DNA of 64,000 bases from the NCBI RefSeq assembly GCF_014645695.1, contig NZ_BMMF01000007.1, positions 62,001 to 126,000 on the forward strand, read 5' to 3'. The notes below the pieces were generated by a model that had not been told where the DNA came from, did not search any database, and saw only the letters and a list, made by a program, of their open reading frames with translations. The translations under genes were made by a program, and so were the position numbers. The stretch's first letter is position 1. The number at the start of each line of letters is the position of its first letter. Below, piece by piece: positions 19,671 to 28,924 of the stretch. The stretch comes from Salinarimonas ramus (GTDB taxonomy: Bacteria; Pseudomonadota; Alphaproteobacteria; Rhizobiales; Beijerinckiaceae).

Positions 19671-19758
19671 CGGACGAGGACGCCTTCCTTGGCTCACATG
19701 TGCCTGATCGGGCGCCTCTCTAGAGCATTTCGCGCGAGGGCGAAACCGGCCGGCCCCT

Positions 19759-20724
19759 TCAGACGAGCCGCACGCCCATCTGCGCGAACAGGTCGCCGAA
19801 GTCGAGGAGGACCCAGTTCTCGCGGATCGAGCCCGCCTCGCAACGCCAGAAGTCCATCACGCGTAACGTCAGCGCCCGCCCCGTCGCCGGCACGCCGAGA
19901 TAGGGGCCGGCATGCGTCATCGTCATCGACGGCCAGCCGCCGGAGCAGACGTAATCGCCGTCGCCGAAGCGGCAGAAATGGTTGCCGCCGACCCGGTCCG
20001 GGAAGGCCGTGAGGAAGGGGATGCGGTGGTCGCGCTGGAAGCCCGGATAGGTGAAGTTCGCGCCGATGCCGCCGGGGCCGTACCAGAGCATCTGGCGGTG
20101 CCAATAGCCCATCTGCCCCTGCGATTCGTAGCTCTCCGGGTCGAAGGCGCGCAGGTCGCGCAGCATCGCCTCCACGAGCTCGGCGGAGGCCTGCGAGCGC
20201 TCGGGATGCTCGGGCATCACGCCGTCATGCGTCGCCGGACCGGGAAACAGCATCTCCGTGCCGAGCATCGCCGGGAGCGGCATGGCGCCGGACTGGCGCA
20301 TGAGGTCGACGAGGTCGAACAGGATCGTCGCCTCGACGATGGTTTCGCCGTCCATCCGGTACATCTCGCCGGCGCGCAGGAAGACGAGCTTGCCGCTCGG
20401 CGTCACCCGGGCGAAGGGGCGCTCGAAATTGCCGACGTGGTGGGTGAGCGCGGTGACGAAGTCCCCCTCCCCCATCCGCGTCGTGCCGGCGATGAAGATC
20501 TCGTCCCGGCGCATGCCGCCGGGCAGAGCCCGCCGCAGCGGCAGGAGGAAGCCCTCCAGGAACGCCTCGACGCCGACGAGGTCGCCGATCGGATAGGCGC
20601 AGCGCACCCGCACGTCGGGGGCGAAACGCTGGGTGAGCAAGGCGTGGAGCTCCGTCTCGGGAGTGACGATCAGGGCGTGCAGGAACGAATGTGTCGCGCG
20701 GCGGACGGCGGAGGTGTCGAACAT
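19759..20724 (-). CDS. Double-NTF2/SnoaL-like domain protein
   Basis: A 321-residue cytosolic protein with two consecutive NTF2-like (SnoaL-type) alpha+beta barrel domains, about residues 1-150 and 165-321. Each has the usual helix followed by curved sheets ([32 protein letters not shown] in pieces; [28 protein letters not shown] at the C-terminus). Such proteins act as lyases, isomerases or hydrolases on small molecules, or bind them. ATG 20724 is preferred over the frame start at 20766. It is divergent from the ABC importer operon and shares its 155-base promoter region with the palindrome at 20792. A second protein of the same architecture lies inside the operon, so this one probably belongs to the same regulon. 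Confidence 0.75.
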   Translation of the reverse strand: MFDTSAVRRATHSFLHALIVTPETELHALLTQRFAPDVRVRCAYPIGDLVGVEAFLEGFLLPLRRALPGGMRRDEIFIAGTTRMGEGDFVTALTHHVGNFERPFARVTPSGKLVFLRAGEMYRMDGETIVEATILFDLVDLMRQSGAMPLPAMLGTEMLFPGPATHDGVMPEHPERSQASAELVEAMLRDLRAFDPESYESQGQMGYWHRQMLWYGPGGIGANFTYPGFQRDHRIPFLTAFPDRVGGNHFCRFGDGDYVCSGGWPSMTMTHAGPYLGVPATGRALTLRVMDFWRCEAGSIRENWVLLDFGDLFAQMGVRLV

Positions 20725-20791
20725 GTTGCACCGAGGGGCGGGAGGGTCGCAAAAAATGCTTGCCAAGGGGAAAGGACGCCGTCAATCTCGT

Positions 20792-20809
20792 TTTGCATAG
20801 GTATGCAAA
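20792..20809. promoter_or_regulatory. Palindromic operator candidate in the divergent promoter of the catabolic locus
   Basis: TTTGCATA-GG-TATGCAAA, 8-bp arms with a 2-base centre. It lies 68 bases upstream of the NTF2-like start and 71 bases upstream of the ABC ATPase start. The size and even symmetry suit the LacI-family regulator encoded at 27879. I saw no second copy in the locus. The surrounding bases are the most AT-rich of this intergenic region. Confidence 0.7.
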
Positions 20810-20879
20810 CCAGAGAGCCAACGGGCCGTCAGAGCCCGCGGACGAGCGCCCGAGCAGGGCCCCCCGGGAGAGCGCGAAC

Positions 20880-21986
20880 ATGGCCGAGGTGCGCCTCGAG
20901 CACGTCACGAAGCGGTGGGGCGCCTTCGTCGGCGTCGCCGACTTCGACCTCACCATCGCCGATCGCGAGTTCCTCGTGCTGCTCGGGCCCTCGGGCTGCG
21001 GCAAGACCACGACGATGCGCATGATCGCGGGCCTCGAGGACGCGACGTCGGGCTCGATCTACATCGGCGATCGGCGGGTGAACGACCTCGACCCCAAGGA
21101 TCGCGACGTGGCGATGGTGTTCCAGAGCTACGGGCTCTACCCGAACATGAACGTCTACGAGAACATCCGCTTCCCCTTGAAGGTGCGCAAGGTGCCCGCC
21201 TCCGAGCACGACGAGCGGGTGCGGCGCGCCTCCGCGATGGTCGAGCTCGACGCCTTCCTCCACAGGAAGCCCGCGGAGCTCTCCGGCGGCCAGCGCCAGC
21301 GGGTGGCGCTCGCCCGCGCCATCGTGCGCGAGCCGACCGTGTTCCTCATGGACGAGCCGCTGTCGAACCTCGACGCGAAGCTGCGCGTCTCCACGCGCGC
21401 GCAGATCAAGAACCTCCAGCACGAGCTGAAGGTGACGACGATCTACGTCACCCACGACCAGATCGAGGCGATGACGCTCGCCGACCGCGTCGTGGTGATG
21501 AACAAGGGCGTCATCCAGCAGGTGGGCACGCCCACCGAGATCTACGACGACCCGGCCAACACGTTCGTGGCGGGCTTCATCGGCTCGCCGGCCATGAACC
21601 TGATGGAGGGCAAAGTCGAGCGCGGCGTCTTCGTGGGGCAGAACGTGCGCGTGCCCGGCGTCTCCACCAAGGAGGGCCCGGCGACCCTGGGCTTTCGCGC
21701 CGAGGACGCCTCCCTCGTCATGGAGGGCGCGGGCGAGCGGCCCGGCGAGATCGTCGCGCCGATCTACACGCTGGAGCTGCTCGGCGACGCCACCATGATC
21801 ACGGTGCGCGCCGGCGGGGCGCTCGTCTCGGTGAAGGCGCACAAGGATTACAGGGCCGAGATCGGGGACATGGTGGGCATCCGCCTCGCCCCCGAGCTCT
21901 GCCATCTCTTCGACGCCGAGAGCGGCGCGCGGCTCACGCCGGCGCGCGCGGCCGGCGGCGTCCGGGCGGTCGCCGCCGCCCGCTGA
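20880..21986 (+). CDS. ABC importer ATP-binding protein, UgpC/MalK type
   Basis: A 368-residue cytosolic ATPase of a carbohydrate-type ABC importer. It shows Walker A GPSGCGKTTT (about residues 38-47), signature LSGGQRQRVALARA (about 136), Walker B VFLMDEPLSNLD, and the switch His in YVTHDQIEAMTLADR. The C-terminal regulatory OB-fold (TOBE) runs from about residue 240 to the end. This layout is found in MalK/UgpC/MsmK ATPases. ATG 20880 (MAEVRLEHVTKRW) matches the family; the earlier frame start covers the operator. It is the first gene of the plus-strand operon and is followed 46 bases later by the binding protein. Confidence 0.95.
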   Translation: MAEVRLEHVTKRWGAFVGVADFDLTIADREFLVLLGPSGCGKTTTMRMIAGLEDATSGSIYIGDRRVNDLDPKDRDVAMVFQSYGLYPNMNVYENIRFPLKVRKVPASEHDERVRRASAMVELDAFLHRKPAELSGGQRQRVALARAIVREPTVFLMDEPLSNLDAKLRVSTRAQIKNLQHELKVTTIYVTHDQIEAMTLADRVVVMNKGVIQQVGTPTEIYDDPANTFVAGFIGSPAMNLMEGKVERGVFVGQNVRVPGVSTKEGPATLGFRAEDASLVMEGAGERPGEIVAPIYTLELLGDATMITVRAGGALVSVKAHKDYRAEIGDMVGIRLAPELCHLFDAESGARLTPARAAGGVRAVAAAR

Positions 21987-22032
21987 GGGCTCGACCGGCG
22001 AAAAGAAACCAACGGGGAACGAGGACCATCGG

Positions 22033-23256
22033 ATGAAGACAAGCCATCTCGCGCTCGCCGCCGCGCTGTCGCTCGCGGCCGGACCCGCCCTCGCCCAGGG
22101 CGAGTGCGCATTCACCACGGACATGGAGATCAAGCATCTCTCCGCCGCCTTCCCGGCCTGGGTGGCGGTCACCGACGCCATGAAGGAATGCGCGCCCAAC
22201 CTCGTGGTCGAGCTCGACCAGGAGTTCCGGCAGAAGCAGCCCACCGCCTTCGCAGCGGAGCCCTCGCTCTACCATATCGGCGGCGTCGCCAACGGCACGC
22301 TGACCCCGCTCCTCAACGACGGCACGATCCGGCCGCTCGACGCCTATGTCGAGCAGTACGGGCAGGATCTCTCGCCCAACCAGCTCATCCGCATCGACGG
22401 GCGCATCATGGCCATCGCCATGATGGTGAACACGCAGCACCTGATGTACCGCACCGACATTTTCGAGGAGCTCGGCCTCGAGGTGCCCACCACCTACGCC
22501 GAGGTGCTCGAGGCGGCCGAGGCGATCCGGGCCGCCGGCGTCGTGGAGTACCCGATCGGCGCGACCATGGCGTCGGGCTGGGACCTCGCCCAGGATTTCG
22601 TCAACATGTATGCGGGCTTCGGCGGCGAGTTCTTCGACGAGAGCGGCATGACGCTCATCGACTCGGAAGCCGGCGTCAAGGCGCTCGAGACGATGAAGGC
22701 GCTCACCGAGTACATGGACCCCGAGTTCCTGGTGTCGAACTCGACCTACGTCCAGCAGCAGTTCCAGCAGGGCAAGATCGCCATGGCCAACCTGTGGGCG
22801 ACGCGCGCGTCGGCCATGGACGACGCGGCCGAGAGCCAGGTCGTCGGCAAGGTCGGCATGGCCCCCGCCCCGCTCGCCGAGGCGGGCGCACGCCCGGCCA
22901 CGACGATCTGGTGGGACGGCATCGTCATCGCCGCCAACGTGCCCGACGAGGAGGCCGAGGCGGCCTTCCGCCTCGCCATGGAAGGCCTCTCGCCGCGCAC
23001 CGTCGCCGAGCACAACGACGACGCCGTCTGGCTCGTCCCCGGCTACGAGCCGGGCCCCATGGCCACCGGCGCCATCGAGACCGCGATGATGGGCCCCGTG
23101 GCCTATCCCTCCTCGGTGGAGATGGGCCTCCTGCACACGGCGATCGGCAACAACATCGCCGACTTCCTCACCGGCCAGGAGAGCGCCGAGCAGTCGCTCG
23201 CCGACGCCAAGGACGCCTACACCGCCGCCGCCCGCGAGGCCGGCGTCCTGCAGTGA
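22033..23256 (+). CDS. ABC importer extracellular substrate-binding protein (family 1)
   Basis: A 407-residue periplasmic protein with signal peptide residues 1-22 (LAAGPALAQG). It has the two-lobe fold of carbohydrate-type family 1 binding proteins: FRQKQPTAFAAEPSLYHIGG, NTQHLMYRTDIFEELGLEVPTTYAEVLEAAEAIRAAG in pieces, and IWWDGIVIAANVPDEEAEAAFRLAME. Cys residues 24 and one near residue 57 (KECAPN) could form a disulfide. The upstream GGGGAACGAGG gives an acceptable ribosome binding site. It supplies the substrate to the two permeases that follow. The ligand cannot be predicted; family members bind sugars, polyols and glycerol phosphates. Confidence 0.93.
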   Translation: MKTSHLALAAALSLAAGPALAQGECAFTTDMEIKHLSAAFPAWVAVTDAMKECAPNLVVELDQEFRQKQPTAFAAEPSLYHIGGVANGTLTPLLNDGTIRPLDAYVEQYGQDLSPNQLIRIDGRIMAIAMMVNTQHLMYRTDIFEELGLEVPTTYAEVLEAAEAIRAAGVVEYPIGATMASGWDLAQDFVNMYAGFGGEFFDESGMTLIDSEAGVKALETMKALTEYMDPEFLVSNSTYVQQQFQQGKIAMANLWATRASAMDDAAESQVVGKVGMAPAPLAEAGARPATTIWWDGIVIAANVPDEEAEAAFRLAMEGLSPRTVAEHNDDAVWLVPGYEPGPMATGAIETAMMGPVAYPSSVEMGLLHTAIGNNIADFLTGQESAEQSLADAKDAYTAAAREAGVLQ

Positions 23257-23324
23257 TCGCATGCCGGCGGCGGCCACGCGCCGCCGCCGGCTCCTTCGAC
23301 GGACGAGATCAGGGAGGGACCGGG

Positions 23325-24353
23325 ATGAGGCCGCGCACGTTCTTCGCCTTCGTCGGGCCGTCCCTCGTCCTGATGATCCTCTTCATCGCGATCCCGCTCG
23401 TGTCGGTCTTCCTGCAGAGCTTCTGGCAGACGCAGACCGTGTTCGAGCGCGTCGAGATCGAGAACTGCACGCCGGGCTTCCCGGCGCCGAACTGCACGAC
23501 GCAGACCGTCACCCGACCGCTCCTCGACGAATCCGGCCGCACCGTCACCGAGACGATCTACGTCGGCCTCGACGCCTACCGCGCCGTGGTCCAGCCGGAG
23601 GCCGTCGCCGCCGCCTTCGCCGCGGGCGAGGATTTCTGGTCGCGCCTGTCGAACATCGACTTCTGGAAGGCGCTGCGCTTCACGCTCACCTTCACGCTGA
23701 TCACGCTGCCCCTCGTCGTCGGGCTCGGCCTCGCCATCGCGCTCGCGGTCAACGCCGCGCTGCGCTCGCTACGTGGGCCGATCATCTTCGTCTCGCTCCT
23801 GCCCTTCATCGTCACGCCCGTCATCGGCGCGCTCTCCATCCGCTGGCTCTTCATCGGCGACGGCATCCTCACCAATGCGCTCGAGGCGATGACGGGGACG
23901 CAGATCTTCATGTTCGCCCAAGGGTGGACGATCGAGATCCTGATGCTGACCTACCGCGTCTGGCACGTGGCGCCCTTCGCCTTCGTGGTGTTCTACGCCG
24001 GCCTGCAGACCGTGAACCAGGACACGCTCGAGAGCGCGGTCATCGACGGCGCCTCGCGCTTCGAGCGCCTGCGCTACGTCGTGATCCCGCACCTGATGCC
24101 GCTCATCGTCTTCGTCTCGCTGATCCACCTGATGGACGCCTATCGCGTCTTCGAGGAGGTGATCGGCTTCTCGAGCCAGGCGCATCGCATCTCGCTGCAA
24201 TTCCTCACCTACGACTTCCTGATGCCCGACGATTCGGGCAACCGCTCCATCTCCCGCGCCTCCGCCTCCTCGATGCTGACGATGATCGGGATCGTGATCC
24301 TGCTCGTCCCGCTCCTGATGCGGACGTGGCGCGACTACAAGCCGAGGGGATGA
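23325..24353 (+). CDS. ABC importer permease, MalF-like
   Basis: A 342-residue inner-membrane permease with about six membrane segments. TM1 (about 8-29, FVGPSLVLMILFIAIPLVSVF) is followed by an unusually long periplasmic loop of about 75 residues. The loop carries two Cys (IENCTPGFPAPNC) that could form a disulfide. The EAA motif facing the ATPase reads SAVIDGASRFERLRYVVIP near residue 240. The start at 23325 has a strong AGGGAGG ribosome binding site. It lies 68 bases after the binding protein and 4 bases before the second permease. Confidence 0.93.
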   Translation: MRPRTFFAFVGPSLVLMILFIAIPLVSVFLQSFWQTQTVFERVEIENCTPGFPAPNCTTQTVTRPLLDESGRTVTETIYVGLDAYRAVVQPEAVAAAFAAGEDFWSRLSNIDFWKALRFTLTFTLITLPLVVGLGLAIALAVNAALRSLRGPIIFVSLLPFIVTPVIGALSIRWLFIGDGILTNALEAMTGTQIFMFAQGWTIEILMLTYRVWHVAPFAFVVFYAGLQTVNQDTLESAVIDGASRFERLRYVVIPHLMPLIVFVSLIHLMDAYRVFEEVIGFSSQAHRISLQFLTYDFLMPDDSGNRSISRASASSMLTMIGIVILLVPLLMRTWRDYKPRG

Positions 24354-24357
24354 GGCC

Positions 24358-25533
24358 ATGATGAGCGCCAAGACCGTCCAGCCGTCGGCGCCGCTGCGCT
24401 GGACCATCGGTCTCTTCCTCGCGACCTGGTGCCTGATCGCGGCCTTCCCGCTGTTCTGGATCGCGGTGATGAGCTTCAAGCTCCCCGTCGACGCGTTCTC
24501 GGCCAATCCGCTGACCGTGATCTTCGGGCCGCAGACCCGCGCCGCCGGCCAGGGGCTGTCGCTGCTCGACCTGGCGCTGGGGCTCGCGACCCTCGCCGCG
24601 CTCTACGTTGTCGCGGCGAAGAAGCTCGGCGGCTGGGTCGAGCGCGTGGCGGGAGAGACCTGGCTGCCGCTGGGCTGGGTCGTCGGCGGCCTTCTCTACG
24701 GCGCCGTCGCGGCGGGCGTCCTCGTCGTGCTCCTGCCGGCGGTCGCGGGCGGGCTCGAGGCGGTGGTGCGCCCGATCCCGCTCGTCGGCCTCCTCGCCGA
24801 GCCGGCCATCGGCCTGACGCTCGAGCATTACGCCAACATCTGGTTCGAGCAGGAATTCTACCGCAATTTCATCAACTCGCTCGTCGTCACGGCGGGCGTG
24901 GTGACGATCTCGCTGACCGTCGGCACGCTCGCCGGCTACGCGTTGGCGCGCACGCGCTCCTCGCTCGCCTTCTGGCTCCTGATCTCGGCGCTGATCTTCC
25001 GGGCGCTGCCGCATTCGGTGCTGGTGTCGGGCTACCTGCCGCCCTTCATCAACTCGGCCGAGATCCTCGAACCGTTCCTGGGCGACGCGGCGCCGACGCT
25101 CTACGGCCAGCCCTGGGCGGTCATCCTCGTGCTCGTGGCGATCAACCAGCCTTTCACGATCTGGATGCTGCGCTCGTTCTTCGCCAACATCCCGGCCGAA
25201 CTCGACGAGGCGGCGCGGGTGGACGGCTGCACCCATTTCGGCGCGTTCCGCCGCGTGATCATGCCGGTGATGTGGCCGGGCGTGATCACGACGGGGCTGT
25301 TCTCCTTCCTGCTCGCCTACAACGACTTCCTCGTGACGTCGCTGCTGCTCGACGCGCAGAACCAGACCATGGTCCCGGCCATCGCGAGCTTCTTCAACCG
25401 CGAGACGACGACGACCGACCAGGTCCGCGCGGTGGCCGCCGCCGTCTCGATCACGGCGCCGCTCTTCCTCCTGGTAATCGTTTTCCAGCGCCAGATCGTC
25501 TCGGGCCTCACCGCGGGAGCGGTGAAGGGATGA
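24358..25533 (+). CDS. ABC importer permease, MalG-like, with an internal insertion
   Basis: A 391-residue inner-membrane permease, longer than the roughly 275-300 usual for MalG-type subunits. After TM1 (about 20-40) there is an extra part (about 60-145) with hydrophobic stretches [19 protein letters not shown] and [18 protein letters not shown], probably two added membrane helices. The standard core then follows from [11 protein letters not shown]. The EAA motif is [19 protein letters not shown]. Met1 and Met2 are adjacent ATGs, so the start could be 24361. It is translationally close to the first permease. A palindromic repeat separates it from the enzyme genes. Confidence 0.92.
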   Translation: MMSAKTVQPSAPLRWTIGLFLATWCLIAAFPLFWIAVMSFKLPVDAFSANPLTVIFGPQTRAAGQGLSLLDLALGLATLAALYVVAAKKLGGWVERVAGETWLPLGWVVGGLLYGAVAAGVLVVLLPAVAGGLEAVVRPIPLVGLLAEPAIGLTLEHYANIWFEQEFYRNFINSLVVTAGVVTISLTVGTLAGYALARTRSSLAFWLLISALIFRALPHSVLVSGYLPPFINSAEILEPFLGDAAPTLYGQPWAVILVLVAINQPFTIWMLRSFFANIPAELDEAARVDGCTHFGAFRRVIMPVMWPGVITTGLFSFLLAYNDFLVTSLLLDAQNQTMVPAIASFFNRETTTTDQVRAVAAAVSITAPLFLLVIVFQRQIVSGLTAGAVKG

Positions 25534-25557
25534 GCGGGCGCACTCACCTGCTCTCCT

Positions 25558-25740
25558 TCCCTGTAGGGGAAGGTGGCTCGGCGAAGCCGAGACGGATGGG
25601 GCGCGAAGCGTTCGGCGCAGCCGAAATCGGGCGCGACCGCCGGCCGCCGTCGAGCCGCTCCCGCTTCGCGGAACGCGTCGCTGCGCGCCGCGCCCCATCC
25701 GTCACCGCGCTGCGCGCGGCGCCACCTTCCCCTACAGGGA
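25558..25740. repeat. Long interrupted inverted repeat between transporter and enzyme genes
   Basis: Outer arms TCCCTGTAGGGGAAGGTGGC (25558-25577) and GCCACCTTCCCCTACAGGGA (25721-25740) are exact complements. Inner arms ACGGATGGGGCGCG (25592-25605) and CGCGCCCCATCCGT (25689-25702) also match. The layout fits a REP/BIME-like element with no coding capacity. In RNA it would form a very stable stem within the operon, able to lower downstream expression or protect the upstream mRNA. Confidence 0.85.
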
Positions 25741-25777
25741 TGGAGGAACGAGGCGATCCTTCAACTCAGGTGATCCC

Positions 25778-27085
25778 ATGGCCGAATTTCTGAAGACCGC
25801 CCGCACGGAGGCCGAGCGCGCCGAGGACGATGCGCGCGTGCGCGCCACCGTCGAAGGCATCCTCGCCGACATTCAAGCCCGCGGCGACGCCGCCGTGCGC
25901 GAGCTCTCCGCCAGGTTCGACCGCTACGAGCCCGCCGCCTTCCGCCTCACGCAAGCCGAGATCGAGGCGGCGATCGCGCAGGTCGCGCCCCGCGACCTGG
26001 AGGACATCCGCTTCGCTCAGGCGCAGATCCGGCGCTTCGCGGAGGCCCAGCGCGCCACGATGCAGGATCTGGAGGTGGAGACGCGGCCCGGCGTGATCCT
26101 CGGCCACAAGCACGTCCCCGTCCAGGCGGTGGGCTGCTACGTGCCCGGCGGCAAGTACCCGATGGTCGCCTCCGCCCACATGTCCGTGCTCACCGCCTCG
26201 GTGGCCGGCTGCAAGCGCATCGTCGCGGCCGCACCCCCTGTCGACGGCAAGCCGCATCCGGCGATCGTCGCGGCCATGCACATGGCGGGCGCGACCGAGA
26301 TCCTGTGCCTCGGCGGCGTCCAGGCGGTGGGCGCCATGGCGCTCGGTACCGAGAGCATCGCGCCGGTGGACATGCTGGTCGGGCCCGGCAACGCCTTCGT
26401 GGCGGAAGCCAAGCGCCAGCTCTTCGGGCGGGTCGGCATCGACCTCTTCGCGGGACCGACGGAGACCCTCGTCATCGCCGACGACACCGTCGACGGCGAG
26501 ATCGTCGCCACCGACCTGCTGGGCCAGGCCGAGCACGGCCCGACCTCGCCTGCGGTGCTGATCACCAATTCCCGCAAGCTCGCCATGGAGACGCTGGCGG
26601 AGGTGGAGCGGCTCCTCGGCATCCTCCCCACCGCCGACATCGCCCGCGCCTCCTGGGCCGATTACGGCGAGGTGATCCTCTGCGAGAGCTACGAGGAGAT
26701 GCTCTCGGAAGCCGAGCGGATCGCCTCCGAGCACGTCCAGGTGATGACGGACCGCGACGACTGGTTCCTCGAGCACATGACCGCCTACGGCGCGCTCTTC
26801 CTCGGCCCGCGCACCAACGTCGCCAACGGCGACAAGGTGATCGGCACGAACCACACGCTGCCCACCAAGCGCGCCGGGCGCTACACGGGCGGGCTGTGGG
26901 TCGGCAAGTTCCTCAAGACGCACACCTACCAGAAGGTCACCACGGACGAAGCCGCCGCCGAGATCGGCGCCTATTGCTCGCGCCTGTGCATGCTGGAAGG
27001 GTTCGTCGGCCATGCCGAGCAGGCGAACGTGCGCGTTCGCCGCTACGGTCGGCGCAACGTGCCTTACGGAACGGCAGCGGAATGA
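25778..27085 (+). CDS. Histidinol-dehydrogenase-family enzyme, sulfopropanediol 3-dehydrogenase (HpsN) type
   Basis: A 435-residue zinc- and NAD-dependent dehydrogenase of the HisD fold, which performs two successive oxidations of a primary alcohol to an acid. The family zinc ligands are recognisable: Gln and His in LLGQAEHG, Asp in [11 protein letters not shown], His in EGFVGHAEQ. The catalytic Glu-His pair is in [11 protein letters not shown]. Parts such as [18 protein letters not shown] and [18 protein letters not shown] are typical of catabolic paralogues annotated as 2,3-dihydroxypropane-1-sulfonate 3-dehydrogenase, not of biosynthetic HisD. The context (ABC importer, SDR, LacI) also argues against histidine biosynthesis. 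HpsN activity itself is inference. The stop overlaps the SDR start (ATGA). Confidence 0.88.
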   Translation: MAEFLKTARTEAERAEDDARVRATVEGILADIQARGDAAVRELSARFDRYEPAAFRLTQAEIEAAIAQVAPRDLEDIRFAQAQIRRFAEAQRATMQDLEVETRPGVILGHKHVPVQAVGCYVPGGKYPMVASAHMSVLTASVAGCKRIVAAAPPVDGKPHPAIVAAMHMAGATEILCLGGVQAVGAMALGTESIAPVDMLVGPGNAFVAEAKRQLFGRVGIDLFAGPTETLVIADDTVDGEIVATDLLGQAEHGPTSPAVLITNSRKLAMETLAEVERLLGILPTADIARASWADYGEVILCESYEEMLSEAERIASEHVQVMTDRDDWFLEHMTAYGALFLGPRTNVANGDKVIGTNHTLPTKRAGRYTGGLWVGKFLKTHTYQKVTTDEAAAEIGAYCSRLCMLEGFVGHAEQANVRVRRYGRRNVPYGTAAE

Positions 27086-27882
27086 GCGACGCGCGGGTCC
27101 CTTCGGCTGCCGCTGCTCCCGCGAGCGACGCGCTGCCGCGCACGCCGAGCTTCCGGCTCGACGGCAAGCGCGCACTCGTGGCCGGCGCCTCGCGCGGCAT
27201 CGGGCTCGCCTGCGCGGCGGCGCTGGCGGAGGCGGGGGCCGAGTGCGTGCTCGCTGCGCGGGACCCGAGGGCGCTGGAGGAGGCCGTCGCCGCGATCCGC
27301 GAGGCGGGCGGCAGCGCGCGCGCCCTGCCGCTCGACGTCGCGGACGTGGCTGCGATGCGCGCGGCGGTGGAGCGCGAAGGGCCCTTCGACATCCTGGTCA
27401 ACGCCGCCGGCATGGCCCGCCACGGCCCCGCGCTGGAGACGCGAGAGGACGATTTCGACGCGGTGATGAACGTCAACCTCCGCGGCACCTACTTCCTGAC
27501 GCAGGCCGTCGCCCGCGGTATGGTAGCCGGCGGCTCGATCGTCACGATCTCGAGCCAGATGGGGCTCGTGGGCGGTGTCGACCGGGCGGTCTACTGCGCC
27601 TCGAAACACGCGGTGGAAGGCATGACGAAGGCAATGGCGATCGAATGGGGGCCGCGCGGCATCCGCGTGAACACGGTGTGCCCCACCTTCATCCGCACCC
27701 CGCTCACGGAGGCGACCTTCGCCGACCCGGAGCGGCTGGCGTGGATCCGGTCGAAGATCAAGCTCCCGCGAGTCGGCGTCCCGCAGGACGTGATGGGCGC
27801 CGTCGTGTTCCTCGCGAGCGACGCGGCGGCGATGATCACGGGCTCCGCGCTCGTGGTCGACGGCGGGTGGACGGCCGGATGA
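27082..27882 (+). CDS. SDR family oxidoreductase
   Basis: A 266-residue short-chain dehydrogenase, predicted cytosolic and NAD(P)-dependent. The Rossmann motif is [16 protein letters not shown] (about residues 33-48), the NAAG motif is NAAGMARHG, and the catalytic Ser-Tyr-Lys triad is in [11 protein letters not shown] ... [25 protein letters not shown] and the C-terminal [15 protein letters not shown] complete a classical 3-oxoacyl-reductase-like SDR. An extension of about 25 residues precedes the fold. It is translationally coupled at both ends (ATGA overlaps with the HisD-like and LacI genes). In DHPS pathways an SDR (HpsO) works next to HpsN, so it may oxidise the adjacent hydroxyl of the same substrate; this is inference. 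Confidence 0.93.
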   Translation: MSDARVPSAAAAPASDALPRTPSFRLDGKRALVAGASRGIGLACAAALAEAGAECVLAARDPRALEEAVAAIREAGGSARALPLDVADVAAMRAAVEREGPFDILVNAAGMARHGPALETREDDFDAVMNVNLRGTYFLTQAVARGMVAGGSIVTISSQMGLVGGVDRAVYCASKHAVEGMTKAMAIEWGPRGIRVNTVCPTFIRTPLTEATFADPERLAWIRSKIKLPRVGVPQDVMGAVVFLASDAAAMITGSALVVDGGWTAG

Positions 27883-28922
27883 CGAAGCCGCAGCCCAATT
27901 CCATGGACGTCGCGCGCCGGGCGGGTGTATCCCAGTCCGCCGTGAGCCGCACGTTCACGCCGGGCGCGTCGGTATCGGAATCGACCCGCGCCAAGGTGCT
28001 CGCCGCCGCGGAGGAGCTCGGCTACCGGCCGAACGTGCTCGCCCGCTCGCTGATCACCGGGCGCTCGCACATCGTCGCTCTCGTCGTCGCCTATCTCGAC
28101 AACCAGTTCTATCCGGTGGCCTTGGAGAAGTTCTCCAAGGCCTTCCAGGCGCTGGGCTACCACGTCCTCGTCTTCATGGCCTCGAACGCCGACGAGGACG
28201 TGGAGAACGTGCTGGAGGGGCTGCTCGACTACCAGGTCGACGGCGTGATCATGGCCTCCGTCTCGATCTCGAACCGCCTCGCCGAGCGCTGCGAGAGCGC
28301 CGGCGTGCCGGTCGTGCTCTTCAACCGGCGCCAGGACGACGAGCGGCTCTCCGCCGTCACCTCGGACAACGTCGCGGGCGGCGCGCGGGTGGCGGACCAC
28401 CTCGTCGCCTGCGGCCATCGGCGGATCGCGCACGTGTCGGGCTGGTCGGGCTCGTCCACGGGGCGGGACCGCCGCAACGGCTTCGTCGACCGCCTCGCCG
28501 CGCACGGCATCGAGCCGGTGGCGATCCTCGACGGCATGTACGACCGCGACGTCGCCGCAGCCGCCACGCGCACGCTCTTCTCGGGCGAGGCCGCGAGCCG
28601 GCCGGACGCGATCTTCGTGGGCTCGGACCACATGGCCTTCGCGGTGATGGACACGCTGCGCTTCGAGCTCGGCCTGCGCATCCCCGACGACGTCGCCGTG
28701 GTCGGCTACGACGACGTGCCCATGGCCGGCTGGCCCGCCTACGACCTGACGACGGTTCACCAGCCGGCCGACGGCATGGTGGACGCCACCGTCGAGACCC
28801 TGATGGCGCGCATCGCCGACAAGACGATCGCGCCCCGCATCCTGCGCATCGACGGCCCGCTCGTCGTGCGCGGCTCCACCCGGCCGCACCCGGATCCCAC
28901 CGGCGGCCATTCGCGAGACTGA
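27879..28922 (+). CDS. LacI family transcriptional regulator of the catabolic locus
   Basis: A 347-residue regulator. The N-terminal LacI helix-turn-helix with hinge (residues 8-60) reads NSMDVARRAGVSQSAVSRTF and GYRPNVLARSLITGRS. The periplasmic-binding-protein-like effector domain follows (HIVALVVAYLDNQFYPVALEKF, VDGVIMASVSISNRLAERC, IFVGSDHMAFAVMD). It is embedded in the operon with ATGA coupling to the SDR and only two bases before the next gene. It most likely controls the operon through the palindrome at 20792 and responds to the imported compound or an intermediate. Confidence 0.94.
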   Translation: MTKPQPNSMDVARRAGVSQSAVSRTFTPGASVSESTRAKVLAAAEELGYRPNVLARSLITGRSHIVALVVAYLDNQFYPVALEKFSKAFQALGYHVLVFMASNADEDVENVLEGLLDYQVDGVIMASVSISNRLAERCESAGVPVVLFNRRQDDERLSAVTSDNVAGGARVADHLVACGHRRIAHVSGWSGSSTGRDRRNGFVDRLAAHGIEPVAILDGMYDRDVAAAATRTLFSGEAASRPDAIFVGSDHMAFAVMDTLRFELGLRIPDDVAVVGYDDVPMAGWPAYDLTTVHQPADGMVDATVETLMARIADKTIAPRILRIDGPLVVRGSTRPHPDPTGGHSRD

Positions 28923-28924
28923 CG

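Noticed and set aside
25558-25740. CRISPR or insertion-sequence end
   Set aside because: There is only one inverted pair, no direct-repeat/spacer series, and no transposase.
25778-27085. Histidine biosynthesis hisD
   Set aside because: No other his gene is present, the enzyme lies with a transporter, SDR and LacI, and motif wording fits catabolic HpsN-type paralogues.
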